Positions 35,994 to 44,978 are shown, counted from the stretch's first letter. The stretch: 64,000 bases of DNA from Stappia stellulata DSM 5886 (GCF_000423705.1 NZ_KE384083.1:686462-750461), one strand, 5' to 3'. Notes: a model not told the origin generated them from the sequence alone. Numbers and translations: made by a program.

Positions 35994-36037
35994 CGCCGAT
36001 CCCGGATCGCAGCTTGCGCTGCGTCCGGGATGACGAC
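35994..36037. repeat. Interspersed palindromic repeat, copy 2 (inverted)
   Basis: ATCCCGGA-T-CGCAGC-TTGC-GCTGCG-TCCGGGAT is an almost perfect hairpin. Read on the minus strand it begins TCGTCATCCCGGACGCAGC and shares the GTCAT, GCGCAAGC and CCGGGATCGG blocks with copy 1. The two therefore belong to one family and face each other. Confidence 0.75.
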
Positions 36038-36111
36038 AGTGCCGGGACTTTATCGTCCTCCTCGGGGCGCAGCATGTCCCGCGCCCTCTTGTTCGAATCG
36101 CGGCCGGCGCG

Positions 36112-36780
36112 TCAGCGCGCGATGGCCGAGTGCCACTGCCCCTGTTCGATCTTGGAGGCGGCAATCACCGCCTGGGTGCGGCTGTCCACGCCGAGCTTTT
36201 GCAGGATTGCGGAGACATGCGCCTTCACCGTTGCCTCCGACACGCTGAGCTCATAGGCAATCTGCTTGTTCAAAAGACCTTCCGACAACATCATCAGGAC
36301 ACGCACCTGCTGGGGCGTGAGGCTCGACAGGCGCTGCACCATGTCGGCGATCTCGTTGCTTTCCGAGTTCAGGTCGACATCCGGCGGCGTCCATGTGCCG
36401 CCGTTCATCACGGAGGCCACCGCGTCGCGGATCACCTCGATGCCGAGCGACTTCGGGATAAAGCCCGAGGCGCCGAGTTCCATGCAGCGGCGGATGGTGG
36501 AAACGTCCTCGGTCGCCGACACGACCACCACCGGCACGCCCTGATACTGCGCGCGCAAATACATCAGGCCGGAAAAGCCTCTCATCCCCGGCATCGACAG
36601 ATCCAGCAAGAGGAGGTCGACCTCGTCGTGGGAATCGAGATCGGCGACCGCCTCCTCCAGCGATCCGACCTCGGAGAGGCCTGCCCCCGGATAAACAAGT
36701 TCAAGCGTCTGGCGCATCGCGCCGCGAAACAATGGATGATCGTCTGCAATAACAAAATGATAGGATGTGCTTTCCGACAC
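36112..36780 (-). CDS. CrbR-like LuxR-family response regulator
   Basis: A 222-aa protein. Receiver: FVIADDHPLF pocket, Asp in LLLLDLSMPG, VVVSATED and Lys in FIPKSLG. Helix-turn-helix: LTPQQVRVLMMLSEGLLNKQIAYEL followed by SVSEATVKAHVSAILQKLGV. The start is GTG 36780 because GGAGGAGG lies just upstream of GAATGC-GTG. It is divergent from the DUF4212/ActP pair, and the SLC5-type hybrid kinase is 1 kb away. This mirrors CrbS/CrbR control of acs and actP in other proteobacteria, so activation of the divergent permease is expected (inference). Confidence 0.86.
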   Translation of the reverse strand: MSESTSYHFVIADDHPLFRGAMRQTLELVYPGAGLSEVGSLEEAVADLDSHDEVDLLLLDLSMPGMRGFSGLMYLRAQYQGVPVVVVSATEDVSTIRRCMELGASGFIPKSLGIEVIRDAVASVMNGGTWTPPDVDLNSESNEIADMVQRLSSLTPQQVRVLMMLSEGLLNKQIAYELSVSEATVKAHVSAILQKLGVDSRTQAVIAASKIEQGQWHSAIAR

Positions 36781-37171
36781 GCATTCCTCCTCCCTCCAGG
36801 CCGGCCGTCGCCGCCGGCTCTGAACCACGCACGCCGCAAATCGCCTCCCGCCGATTCGCGCACCGCGCCCCCCTTGCTCCGGTTGCCCGGCGTGCCGGTC
36901 CGCAAACGGGGGACCTGTTTGCGCAGCCGCATTATTGACGCTGCCACCACGCGCATCAAGCGAAGAACCGGCGCATCCGCGGCCACCCGCGCTCCGGGCG
37001 GGCCGCAATTCCCGTATTCTCACAGTTTTCGCGTTTGCGAAAGTCGTATAAGCAACGCGTCAAACTGGGTGCACAGTGTTGGGGAAATGCGCCGCACCGT
37101 CGTACTGTCGTAGCGTCACTCGCACAAAAGACGTGTCGAACACGACGGACAAACAAGACGGGAGAACCGGG
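36781..37171. promoter_or_regulatory. Divergent promoter region of luxR and DUF4212/permease genes
   Basis: A stretch of 390 bases without a credible gene. The first 150 bases next to luxR are GC-rich; the part from 37010 to 37100 (TTTGCGAAAGTCGTATAAGC) is less so and looks like the permease promoter. A regulator such as CrbR would be expected to bind here, but I see no clean dyad. Confidence 0.45.
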
Positions 37172-37471
37172 ATGAATGGACGCGCCGAGACACCGGAGCG
37201 GCAATACCGGCGATGGTGGCACCGCACCGCGCGCCTTGCGGCGGTCGTTCTGGCGCTGTGGGGTATCTTCGGCTTTGCGGTCCACGGCCTCGTCGCACCG
37301 CTCAACACGCTGGCGGTCGCCGGCTTCCCGCTCGGCTTCTACATGGCAGCCCAGGGCTCCCTCATCGTCTTCGTCATCCTCCTCTTCTGGTTCAGCTCCC
37401 GGCAGGACCGCCTCGACCGTGAGGCCGGCATCGCCGAACCGGATGACGTTCGCGAGGCGTTGCCGCGATGA
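37172..37471 (+). CDS. DUF4212 small symporter subunit
   Basis: A 99-aa protein with two membrane helices (LAAVVLALWGIFGFAVHGLV and GFYMAAQGSLIVFVILLFWF) joined by a short loop containing LNTLAVAGFPLGF, which is the DUF4212 (YjcH-like) signature. It is followed by an acidic tail. It is the small partner of ActP-type sodium:solute symporters. GGGAGAACCGGG precedes the ATG. Its stop overlaps the start of the permease (ATGA), so the two are made together. Confidence 0.9.
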   Translation: MNGRAETPERQYRRWWHRTARLAAVVLALWGIFGFAVHGLVAPLNTLAVAGFPLGFYMAAQGSLIVFVILLFWFSSRQDRLDREAGIAEPDDVREALPR

Positions 37472-39303
37472 GGCAGCACCCGCGCAACGATCCCTTCCTT
37501 GCCAACGTCGGGCGGATCTACGGCACCTATGCGGGGGGCTTCGCGGTTTTCGTCGCCGCTCTCGCCATCCTTGAACAGATGGGCGTTCCCGACCGGATCA
37601 TCGGCTACCTCTTCGTCTTCTTCACACTCGCCGTCTATGCCGGCATCGGGTTCGTCACCCGCACCGTTCAGGTGTCGGAATACTATGTCGCCGGCCGGCG
37701 CGTGCCCGCTGTCTACAACGGCATGGCGACGGCCGCCGACTGGATGTCCGGCGCGTCCTTCGTCGGCCTGGCCGGCGCGCTATATGCGCTCGGCTACGAC
37801 GGGCTGGCCTATGTGATCGGCTGGACCGGCGGTTATGTGCTCGTTGCCGTGCTGATCGCGCCCTACCTGCGCAAGTTCGGCGCCTACACGGTTCCCGATT
37901 TCCTGGCAGCGCGTTTCGGCGGCAATCTCGCCCGGCTTATCGGCATTCTCGTGCTTCTCGCCTGCTCCTTCGCCTATGTCGTCGCCCAGATCTATGCGAC
38001 CGGCATCATTGCCTCGCGGTTTCTGGGCATCTCCTTCGAGGTGGCGGTCTATGTCGGCCTTGCCGGCATCCTGCTCTGTTCGATGCTCGGCGGCATGCGC
38101 GCCGTCACCTGGACCCAGGTCGCGCAATACATCGTGCTGATCGTCGCCTATATGCTGCCCGTCGCGATCCTGTCGGCGCAGAAGTTCGGCTTTCCCCTTG
38201 CCCAATTCACCTATGGCGCGGTGCTTCAGGACATCGCCGTGCTGGAACAGGATCTGCTGGCGCGGGGCCTGGCCACAGCCGACACGCTAAAGCCGCATCT
38301 GGCGCCCTTCACCTCGCTCGATCCGCTGAATTTCTTCGCGCTGATCGCCTGCCTCATGGTGGGGACGGCCTCGCTGCCGCACATCCTCATGCGCTATTTC
38401 ACCAGCCGGTCGGTGCGCGACACCCGGCGGTCGGTCGCCTGGTCGCTGCTCTTCATCGTGCTGCTTTATGTGACGGCACCGGCCTATGCCGCCTTTGCAA
38501 AGCTGGAGATCTATCAAAACGTCATCGGCGCCGGCCTCGATGCCCTGCCGCAGTGGATCTACACCTATGGCAAGCTGGGACTGGTCGACATCTGCGGCGC
38601 CCATGCAGCCTCTGTCGACGCGGTACAGGCAGCCTGCGCCGGCACCCCCGGAAACACGGGCGTCCTCCGGCTTCCCGATCTTGCCATCGACCGCGACGTG
38701 ATCGTCATCGCCATGCCGGAGATCGCCGGACTGCCCTATGTGATCGCGGGCCTTGTGGCCGCCGGCGGTCTCGCCGCCTCGCTGTCGACGGCGGACGGGC
38801 TGCTGCTCGCCATCGCCAATGCGATGAGCCACGACGTCTACTACCGCATGCTCGACAAACGCGCGCCGGCCAGCCGGCGTCTTGTCATCGCCCGCCTGTT
38901 GTTGGTCGCGGTGGCGGTTCTTGCCGCCTATGTCGCCGCGACGCGGCCGGCGGACATCCTGTCGGTCGTCGCCTGGGCGTTTTCGCTGGCGGCCGCCGGC
39001 TATTTCCCGGTCCTCGTGCTCGGCATATGGTGGCGGCGCTGCACGGCGGCCGGCGCGATCGCCGGCATGATCGCGGGTTTCGGCGTGACGCTCTATTATC
39101 TGGCCATGACGCAATACGGCGGCATGGCGGAATGGTTCGGCGTGAAAAACATCTCCGCCGCGCTCTTCGGCCTGCCGGTCGGCTTCGCCGCGACCGTCCT
39201 CGTCAGCCTGCTGACGCCGCCGCCTTCGCGCGAGGTTCAGGCGCTGATCGACGACATCCGCAAGCCCTCGGGCGGCCCGGTGATGCGCGACGGCCCGCTG
39301 TGA
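37468..39303 (+). CDS. ActP-type sodium:solute symporter (VC_2705 subfamily)
   Basis: A 611-aa, roughly 14-helix SLC5-family permease. Recognisable are VSEYYVAGRRVPAVYNGMATAADWMSG, the TM5 region GIILLCSMLGGMRAVTWTQV-like stretch (near 38080-38120), and MVGTASLPHILMRYFT. An extended loop (about residues 375-405) with two cysteines interrupts the fold, as in VC_2705-type transporters. The DUF4212 partner and CrbSR-like regulators point to acetate or a related short carboxylate. The substrate is inferred, not visible. Confidence 0.88.
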   Translation: MRQHPRNDPFLANVGRIYGTYAGGFAVFVAALAILEQMGVPDRIIGYLFVFFTLAVYAGIGFVTRTVQVSEYYVAGRRVPAVYNGMATAADWMSGASFVGLAGALYALGYDGLAYVIGWTGGYVLVAVLIAPYLRKFGAYTVPDFLAARFGGNLARLIGILVLLACSFAYVVAQIYATGIIASRFLGISFEVAVYVGLAGILLCSMLGGMRAVTWTQVAQYIVLIVAYMLPVAILSAQKFGFPLAQFTYGAVLQDIAVLEQDLLARGLATADTLKPHLAPFTSLDPLNFFALIACLMVGTASLPHILMRYFTSRSVRDTRRSVAWSLLFIVLLYVTAPAYAAFAKLEIYQNVIGAGLDALPQWIYTYGKLGLVDICGAHAASVDAVQAACAGTPGNTGVLRLPDLAIDRDVIVIAMPEIAGLPYVIAGLVAAGGLAASLSTADGLLLAIANAMSHDVYYRMLDKRAPASRRLVIARLLLVAVAVLAAYVAATRPADILSVVAWAFSLAAAGYFPVLVLGIWWRRCTAAGAIAGMIAGFGVTLYYLAMTQYGGMAEWFGVKNISAALFGLPVGFAATVLVSLLTPPPSREVQALIDDIRKPSGGPVMRDGPL

Positions 39304-39331
39304 GCGGTCAGACGATGCAGGCAACGCTTTC

Positions 39332-39619
39332 ATGAGCGTACTGGCCTTCCAGATCGCCAATTTCGTGCTGGCGGCACTGATGTACACGCTGCTCGGGCGG
39401 CTGGCGCTGACGCTGCTGCTCGGCGCCGGCCACGACGGCTTCATGTCGCGGGCCTTCGCCCGCCTCACCGATCCCGCCCTGTGGCTGGTGCGGCAGGGCA
39501 CGCCTTCGCTGGTGCCGCACGGCCTGCTGCTGCTCTTCGCCGTCACCTGGACGATGATCGCCCGCGTGGCGCTTACCGTCGTCTTCGCCGCCAGCGGCGC
39601 GCTTGCCGGAGCCGGGTGA
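39332..39619 (+). CDS. Small membrane protein downstream of the permease
   Basis: A 95-aa protein with two or three hydrophobic helices (FQIANFVLAALMYTLLGRLAL, LLLLFAVTWTMIARVALTVV) around a polar loop, GAGHDGFMSRAFARLTDP. No family is recognised. It begins 29 nt after the permease stop and overlaps nothing, so it probably belongs to the same transcript. The next small membrane gene starts 5 nt after its stop. Confidence 0.65.
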   Translation: MSVLAFQIANFVLAALMYTLLGRLALTLLLGAGHDGFMSRAFARLTDPALWLVRQGTPSLVPHGLLLLFAVTWTMIARVALTVVFAASGALAGAG

Positions 39620-39623
39620 CGCG

Positions 39624-39965
39624 ATGACGGAGATTGTGAACACGACCGGCCGCCTTCCCCTTGCCATCGCGGCGCTCGCGCTTCTCAACGGCGTATTCAA
39701 TCCCTGGCTCCTGCCACAGACGACGGCGGCGGTCATCCTGCTCGCGCCGGGGCTGCTCGTCTCCTCGGCCGCGCTCGTCGTCTATCTTGCTTATCTGCTC
39801 GGCGCCCTGACGACGCTCGTCGTCGCCGGCGTTCCCGCCGCTCTCTACGAGCGCCTTTCCGGCGGCCGTGCCTCTGGCTTCGCGGTCTGCCTCGTCTGGC
39901 TGGCGGCAACCGCGCTCCTCACCCTGCCCGCTGCGGGGATGGCCGCGCTTCTGCTTCTGGGGTAG
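39624..39965 (+). CDS. Small membrane protein (113 aa)
   Basis: A 113-aa protein with three hydrophobic helices (LPLAIAALALLNGVFNPWLL, AAVILLAPGLLVSSAALVVY, FAVCLVWLAATALLTLPAAG). No family is recognised. It is tightly spaced after the preceding membrane gene and before the iminopeptidase gene. The pair could form a small membrane complex, but nothing in the sequence says what it does. ATG 39624 was selected; upstream in-frame sequence overlaps the previous gene. Confidence 0.6.
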   Translation: MTEIVNTTGRLPLAIAALALLNGVFNPWLLPQTTAAVILLAPGLLVSSAALVVYLAYLLGALTTLVVAGVPAALYERLSGGRASGFAVCLVWLAATALLTLPAAGMAALLLLG

Positions 39966-40018
39966 GCTTTCGCCCGTTCCGACACTATTCCAGCCACGCC
40001 CTTCAAGGACATTTCACC

Positions 40019-40972
40019 TTGCCCGAGACGCTTTTCCCGCCGCTGGAGCCCTATGGCTCCGGCATGCTCCCCGTCAGCGACCTGCATTCCATCCACTATG
40101 AGGAATGCGGCAACCCGGACGGCGTGCCGGTCGTCATGCTGCATGGCGGACCGGGCGGCGGCGCCGGACCGATCATGCGCCGCTTTCACGATCCGTCGGT
40201 CTACCGCATCGTGCTGTTCGACCAGCGCGGCTGCGGACGGTCCATTCCCCACGCCGAGCTGCGCGAAAACACCACCTGGGACCTCGTCGCAGACATCGAG
40301 CGGCTGCGCGAGCATCTCGGCATCGAGCGCTGGCAGGTGTTCGGCGGGTCCTGGGGATCGACGCTCTCGCTGGCCTACGCGCAGACGCATCCCGAGCGCG
40401 TGACCGCGCTGGTGTTGCGCGGCATCTTCCTGCTGCGGCGCGCCGAGCTCCTTTGGTTCTACCAGGAGGGCGCGAGCTGGCTTTATCCAGATCTCTTTGC
40501 GGCCTATCGCGAATTTATCCCGAAGGACGAGCAAAGCGACCTGATCGCGGCCTATCATCGCCGGCTCACCGGAACCGACGAGACGGAGCGGCTCGAGGCC
40601 GCCGTGCGCTGGGCGCGCTGGGAGGGGTCAACGCTCTCGGTCCTGCGCAATCCCGAGCGCGAGGAGGCCTTCTCGGATCCGCATTACGCACTCGCCTTCG
40701 CACGCATCGAGGCGCATTACTTCGCCAACGGCGGCTTCTTCACCCATGACGACCAGCTCCTGCGCGATATCGACAAGGTCCGCGGCATCCCGGCGGTCCT
40801 CGTGCACGGCCGCCACGACGTGGTGACGCCGATGAAAAACGCCGTCGACCTGTCCGCCGCCTGGCCGGAAGCGGAGCTGCGCATCGTCGAGAACGCAGGC
40901 CATGCGGCGAGCGAACCGGGCATCGTGGCGGAACTCGTCGCCGCGACACGGCGTTTCGCGGATCGCCGCTAA
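40019..40972 (+). CDS. pip: Proline iminopeptidase (alpha/beta hydrolase)
   Basis: A 317-aa S33-family peptidase removing N-terminal proline. It shows the oxyanion stretch VVMLHGGPGGGAG, FDQRGCGRS, the nucleophile elbow GGSWGS with Ser111, the acid in HGRHDVVTP and catalytic His in NAGHAAS. Length is normal. The start codon is TTG 40019 with AAGGA 9 nt upstream; the sequence MPETLFPPLEPYGSG is typical of the family start. It follows the small membrane genes by 53 nt. Confidence 0.92.
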   Translation: MPETLFPPLEPYGSGMLPVSDLHSIHYEECGNPDGVPVVMLHGGPGGGAGPIMRRFHDPSVYRIVLFDQRGCGRSIPHAELRENTTWDLVADIERLREHLGIERWQVFGGSWGSTLSLAYAQTHPERVTALVLRGIFLLRRAELLWFYQEGASWLYPDLFAAYREFIPKDEQSDLIAAYHRRLTGTDETERLEAAVRWARWEGSTLSVLRNPEREEAFSDPHYALAFARIEAHYFANGGFFTHDDQLLRDIDKVRGIPAVLVHGRHDVVTPMKNAVDLSAAWPEAELRIVENAGHAASEPGIVAELVAATRRFADRR

Positions 40973-40988
40973 TGCGCGCCCCGGGGCG

Positions 40989-41468
40989 TCAGGTTCCCAG
41001 ATAGCGCAGCGTCAGACTGCGCTGATGGGGATCGCGCCGGTGCTCCATCACATAGATCTCCTGCCAGGTGCCGAGATCGAGCCGACCGGCCACGACCGGC
41101 ACCTGCAGGCTGACATCGGTGAGCATCGACTTGACGTGGGCCGGCATGTCGTCCGGCCCTTCGCTTCGGTGACGCCAGGGCGCGTCCTCGCGGGCGAGGC
41201 CGGAAAGCGCGTCGAGCAGATCGGCCTGAACGTCGGGATCGGCGTTTTCCTGGATCGTGAGCGAGGCGGAGGTGTGGCGCAGGAAAAGCGACACGGCACC
41301 GTCGCGCGCGGTCTGCTCGGCCAGCCAGTCGTCGATCCGCCGGCCGATGCCGTAAAAACCGCAACCGCGGGTCGCCACGACAAGGCGGCCCATGCGTTGA
41401 CGCAGGTCGAGGCCATCATCCTCGAAGGTCCAGGCCTGGTCGATCAGGCCGGGTCGGGAACGGGTCAT
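40989..41468 (-). CDS. YjbQ-family protein (UPF0047)
   Basis: A 159-aa single-domain protein. Hallmarks are LFLRHTSASLTIQENADPDVQ, the Asp/His cluster WRHRSEGPDDMPAHVKSML, and GTWQEIYVMEHR. YjbQ proteins show weak thiamine-phosphate synthase activity in vitro, while the physiological role is unsettled. It converges with pip, with 16 nt between the stops. ATG 41468; an upstream frame adds ten poor residues. Confidence 0.9.
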   Translation of the reverse strand: MTRSRPGLIDQAWTFEDDGLDLRQRMGRLVVATRGCGFYGIGRRIDDWLAEQTARDGAVSLFLRHTSASLTIQENADPDVQADLLDALSGLAREDAPWRHRSEGPDDMPAHVKSMLTDVSLQVPVVAGRLDLGTWQEIYVMEHRRDPHQRSLTLRYLGT

Positions 41469-41630
41469 GATTGGGCGAGTACCTCCCTTTTGCCGCAACT
41501 ATGTGAGGAGTGTGCCGACAGCGCAAGCGCGGCAGGGCTTGGCAGGCGAATGCCCAGGCTTTAGCCTGCGCTCCGCGCCGCTTCGCAGCGGGGCGCTTTC
41601 GAAGGCACCGACAACAGGACACCGGCCTCA

Positions 41631-42599
41631 ATGGCTGCAACGGGTTTCGACTTCAGCCATCGGGGCGAGGCCAGCGTGGAAACGCTCGACTTCAACCGGG
41701 AACTGGTCCATCGGCTGACGCTTCTGCCGGACCAGTGGTCCTTCGCTCCGTCCGTCATCCGCGAGAAACGCGCCGAGGGGCTGGGGCCCTTCCCCTGCCC
41801 GCCGCGCGATCCCGACGCGAAGGTGCATGTGATTTCCGGACCGCATGGCGAGATCCCCTTGCGCATCCTGCGCCCGCGCAACCGCCCCTGCGAGGGCGCC
41901 TATCTGCACATCCACGGGGGCGGCTGGACGCTCGGGGCGGCCGACGAACAGGACCCGCGTCTGCGCGAGATCGCGGAAAACACCGGCCTTGCGGTCGTAT
42001 CCTGCGCTTATAGGCTCGCGCCGGAACACCCCTATCCGCAAGGCCCGGACGATTGCGAAACGACCGCCCTGTGGCTGCACGAAAACGGCGTCCGGGAATT
42101 CGGCAAGCCGCGCTTTGCCATTGGCGGGGAATCGGCGGGCGCCAATCTCGCGGCCGCCGTCCTGCTGCGCCTGCGCGACCGGCACGGCCTCGGCCACCTG
42201 TTTTCGGCCGCCGTCTTCGTCGGCGGATGCTTCGACCTGCGGCTGACGCCCAGTGCCCGTGCCTGGGGCAGCCGGAAGCTGGTGCTGAACACCCGCGACC
42301 TGACGATGTTCGTGCGGCATTATCTGGCGCGCGGCGGCGATCCGGCCTCGCCGGACGTGTCCCCGCTGATGGGCGATCTGAACGGTCTGGTCCCCGCGCA
42401 TTTCGTTGTCGGCGACGCCGATCCGCTGCTCGACGACACGCTGTTCATGGCCGCGCGCTGGCAAGCGGCCGGCAACCGGACGGAGCTTGCCGTCCACCCC
42501 GGCGGCTGCCATCTCTTCCAGCACTTTCCCCTTGCCATCGCCAAGGACAGCAACAGGGCAATCGACGCATTCCTTCGTGAATTACCGCCCTCCAATTGA
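41631..42599 (+). CDS. HSL-family carboxylesterase / lipase
   Basis: A 322-aa cytoplasmic hydrolase of the hormone-sensitive-lipase family. The oxyanion motif is LHIHGGGWTLG, the nucleophile Ser is in GGESAGAN, the acid Asp is in GDADPLLDD and the His is in HPGGCHLFQH. It cleaves short-chain esters; the natural substrate is unknown. A 5' in-frame start (41631) gives a family-like N-terminus. It is followed by the thioesterase gene, 55 nt away on the same strand, and the two may share a transcript. Confidence 0.87.
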   Translation: MAATGFDFSHRGEASVETLDFNRELVHRLTLLPDQWSFAPSVIREKRAEGLGPFPCPPRDPDAKVHVISGPHGEIPLRILRPRNRPCEGAYLHIHGGGWTLGAADEQDPRLREIAENTGLAVVSCAYRLAPEHPYPQGPDDCETTALWLHENGVREFGKPRFAIGGESAGANLAAAVLLRLRDRHGLGHLFSAAVFVGGCFDLRLTPSARAWGSRKLVLNTRDLTMFVRHYLARGGDPASPDVSPLMGDLNGLVPAHFVVGDADPLLDDTLFMAARWQAAGNRTELAVHPGGCHLFQHFPLAIAKDSNRAIDAFLRELPPSN

Positions 42600-42654
42600 C
42601 ACCCGCCGCCGCCCGGCGCAAACACCATCATCGAACCCGCCCGGAGAGCCACAC

Positions 42655-43527
42655 ATGGCCGCTATCGACACATTGTTTTCTTTTGTTAATTGCTGGGAAT
42701 GCGATGAAAACGATCACCTGAACGTCCAGTTCTATCTCGCCCGCTTCGAGGAAGCCGACCGCCAGTTCCGCCTGCTGAGCGGACTGAGCGACGCCCTTGC
42801 CGGCGCCCGGCGCGCGCGCCACATGCGCTATCACGAGGAACTCTATTCCGGCGACACGCTGGTCATGCGCAGCCACGTCGCCTTCGACGGGCCCTATATG
42901 CTAACGGTGGTGCATGAGCTGCGCCGCAGCGCCGACAACGTGCTCGCCGCCACGGCGACCGACGGCTACGCCCCCGCCGACAGCGTCGCGCGCGAATTGC
43001 GCCGCCGCTTTCAGGACGTCAGCGCACCGATGCCGGATGCCGCCCTGCCGCGCAGCCTGGGCACGGCAGCCGAGACCAATGCGGCCACCGTGAAGCAGCT
43101 GGAAACCGCGGGCGCGCGCATTGTGCACCGGGCCACCGTGCTGCCGCGCCACGCGGGACCGGACGGACGCGCCGACGACGCCTTCGCGCTGGCGTGCTTC
43201 ACCGAAGGCGCCCCGCATGTGTGGAATCTGACGCCGATGACGGACGCCTGGCTCACCGAGCGCGGGCTCGGACGCGTCGCGGTGGAGATGAAGCTTGCCT
43301 GGACCGGGCCGCTCAAGCCCGGCGATCCGGTCGTCACGCACAGCGGATTGACCGGTGCGGCGAATTCGACCTTCTCCTTCCGCCATCACCTGTTCGAGGC
43401 GCGCACCCACCGGCTGGCGGCGGTGTGCGATGTCGTGGCGCTGACGATGGACCTGAAGACGCGCAGTGCCGTGACGCTCGATGACGAGGTGCGCGCCGAC
43501 ATCCTGAAGAACGTGCTGAAGGCCTGA
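42655..43527 (+). CDS. Double-hotdog acyl-CoA thioesterase
   Basis: A 290-aa protein with two consecutive hotdog (4HBT) domains. The first has VNCWECDENDHLNVQFYLARFEEADRQF with Asn/Asp positions typical of FcbC/YbgC-like active sites, then YHEELYSGDTLVMRSHV. The second, from about 165, has LTPMTDAWLTERGLGRVAVEMKL. It should hydrolyse an acyl-CoA thioester; acyl specificity is not visible. The ATG (MAAIDTLFSF) follows GGAGAG. A strong hairpin follows the stop. Confidence 0.82.
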   Translation: MAAIDTLFSFVNCWECDENDHLNVQFYLARFEEADRQFRLLSGLSDALAGARRARHMRYHEELYSGDTLVMRSHVAFDGPYMLTVVHELRRSADNVLAATATDGYAPADSVARELRRRFQDVSAPMPDAALPRSLGTAAETNAATVKQLETAGARIVHRATVLPRHAGPDGRADDAFALACFTEGAPHVWNLTPMTDAWLTERGLGRVAVEMKLAWTGPLKPGDPVVTHSGLTGAANSTFSFRHHLFEARTHRLAAVCDVVALTMDLKTRSAVTLDDEVRADILKNVLKA

Positions 43528-43559
43528 CGCAAAGGCGAAACGATTACCGGCAGCAGTGG

Positions 43560-43587
43560 CCGGGAGGATCGCACCGGATCCTCCCGG
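43560..43587. terminator. Hairpin between convergent genes
   Basis: CCGGGAGGATC pairs perfectly with GATCCTCCCGG, loop 6. It ends one base before the stop codon of the minus-strand gene. It is very stable, though without a T run on either side, and probably serves both convergent genes. Confidence 0.55.
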
Positions 43588-44121
43588 TCAGTTCGCCATG
43601 TCGTTGTATTCCTCGCGCAATGTCTTCATCATCCCGAAAAAGCGGCGCATCGCCTTCTCTGTGAAGTCGAGCGCCTTGTCGAGTTCGGCCTCTTCCTCGG
43701 GCGTGAAGGCCGGGTCATCGCCTGCACCGGACCCGTTGGCGGACGCATCCGGCCGTTTCGCCGACGGGGTCTGTCCGTTTTCGGCAAGACGCTTCTCCAG
43801 GGCGGCATTTTCGTCCCGCAACGCCGCGAGTTCGTCGCTCAGCCGCGAGATTTCCCGCTCCATCGCCAATTGTGCGTCCGGCACGGCAACGCAGCGCCAG
43901 GCCTCGCTGCGGCGACGGCACTCGGCGACCCGGCCGCTCTCCCGGTCGAGCCGCAGGAAGGCCTCTCCGGCCGGAGCGAGCAGATAGCGGTCTTCCGGCG
44001 CCGACGGACGCGGTCCCGTGCCCGCATCCCCAGACTGGGCAGCGGCGCCCGTGACAAGCGACACGGCAAGACCGGCGGCAACAAGAGCGGTTGCAGGCAG
44101 GCGCATCACGAGGTTCTCCAT
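43588..44121 (-). CDS. Periplasmic coiled-coil protein (hypothetical)
   Basis: A 177-aa protein with an N-terminal signal peptide (MRLPATALVAAGLAVSLVTGAAAQS, cleavage after AAA-Q). A short cysteine pair follows (AECRRRSEAWRCVA), then an alpha-helical coiled coil (QLAMEREISRLSDELAALRDENAALEKRL), and an acidic helical tail. Proteins of this build occur widely in Hyphomicrobiales with unknown function. An in-frame ATG five codons in (MRLPAT) is the more likely start of the signal. Confidence 0.7.
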   Translation of the reverse strand: MENLVMRLPATALVAAGLAVSLVTGAAAQSGDAGTGPRPSAPEDRYLLAPAGEAFLRLDRESGRVAECRRRSEAWRCVAVPDAQLAMEREISRLSDELAALRDENAALEKRLAENGQTPSAKRPDASANGSGAGDDPAFTPEEEAELDKALDFTEKAMRRFFGMMKTLREEYNDMAN

Positions 44122-44243
44122 GTGTTCGGCCTTCCGCGTCCCGGGGACGAAAAGGCCGTATACGGCACAATATCTTCGACTTTACACAACTATCCACGCC
44201 GGTCGTGGCGAAAGCACGACGGCCCGCGCCCGGGATGTCCGCA

Positions 44244-44864
44244 TCACGGCGCGGAAAATGGCACCCGCCCCTCCGCCAGCGCCGCATCCAGCAGATCGAG
44301 ACGGTCCTGCCCCCAGAAGACCTCGCCATTCAGAACATAACTTGGCGAGCCGAAAACACCTGTTTCGATGGCTTCCGCCTGATTGGACATATAGCGCTCG
44401 ACAATGGGCTTCTCGCTCGCCTGACCGAGCGTTGCATCGGCATTCAGGCCGAGCCGCTCGAGAATCGCGCGTTGCACGCTGTCGCGCGCGATGTCGAGTT
44501 CGTCGACCCACAACGCCTTGAAGACGGCGAGCGAGTAGGCCGCCACCGGCCCGCCCTCCACCGCGACCGCAAGCGCGATCCGGTCGGCAAGTTCCGGGTT
44601 CACCGGAAAATGCGCCGGCTTGAGCGTCAGCGGGATGTTGCGGTAGGCGCGCCAGCGCTGCAATTCCACCAGCCGGTAGGCCTGGCGCACCGGATGGCGC
44701 TTGGCCAGCGGCAACCCGCCCGTTTCGGCAAACACCGTTGTCAGCGAAACGGGACGGAACCGCACCGCATACTCCCGACGGTCGGCGAGCGCCAGGAAGG
44801 CCTCGTGGCCGATATAGGCCCAGGGAGAGGCGTGCGTGTAGTAGTAGTCGATGATGCGCTGCAT
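44244..44864 (-). CDS. DsbA-fold 2-hydroxychromene-2-carboxylate isomerase-like protein
   Basis: A 206-aa thioredoxin-fold protein of the HCCA isomerase/GST-kappa type. It has YYYTHASPWAYIGHEAFLAL in place of the CxxC motif, with Ser at the GSH-binding position, then PVNPELADRIALA and GVFGSPSYVLNGEVFWGQDRLDLL. The family isomerises hydroxychromene carboxylates in aromatic catabolism or acts as a glutathione-dependent isomerase; no aromatic genes are adjacent. It stands 114 nt below the DNA ligase gene on the same strand. Confidence 0.88.
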   Translation of the reverse strand: MQRIIDYYYTHASPWAYIGHEAFLALADRREYAVRFRPVSLTTVFAETGGLPLAKRHPVRQAYRLVELQRWRAYRNIPLTLKPAHFPVNPELADRIALAVAVEGGPVAAYSLAVFKALWVDELDIARDSVQRAILERLGLNADATLGQASEKPIVERYMSNQAEAIETGVFGSPSYVLNGEVFWGQDRLDLLDAALAEGRVPFSAP

Positions 44865-44978
44865 GCGGGGAGCCCGTGGCTGATTGCGGTGTCCGGCACC
44901 GTGCGCCGGGAGCCGCCCGCGATCAAGTCCGTTCCGGGCGAAGGCGCGCCGCCATCCCGGCGTTTGCGCATGGTTCGC

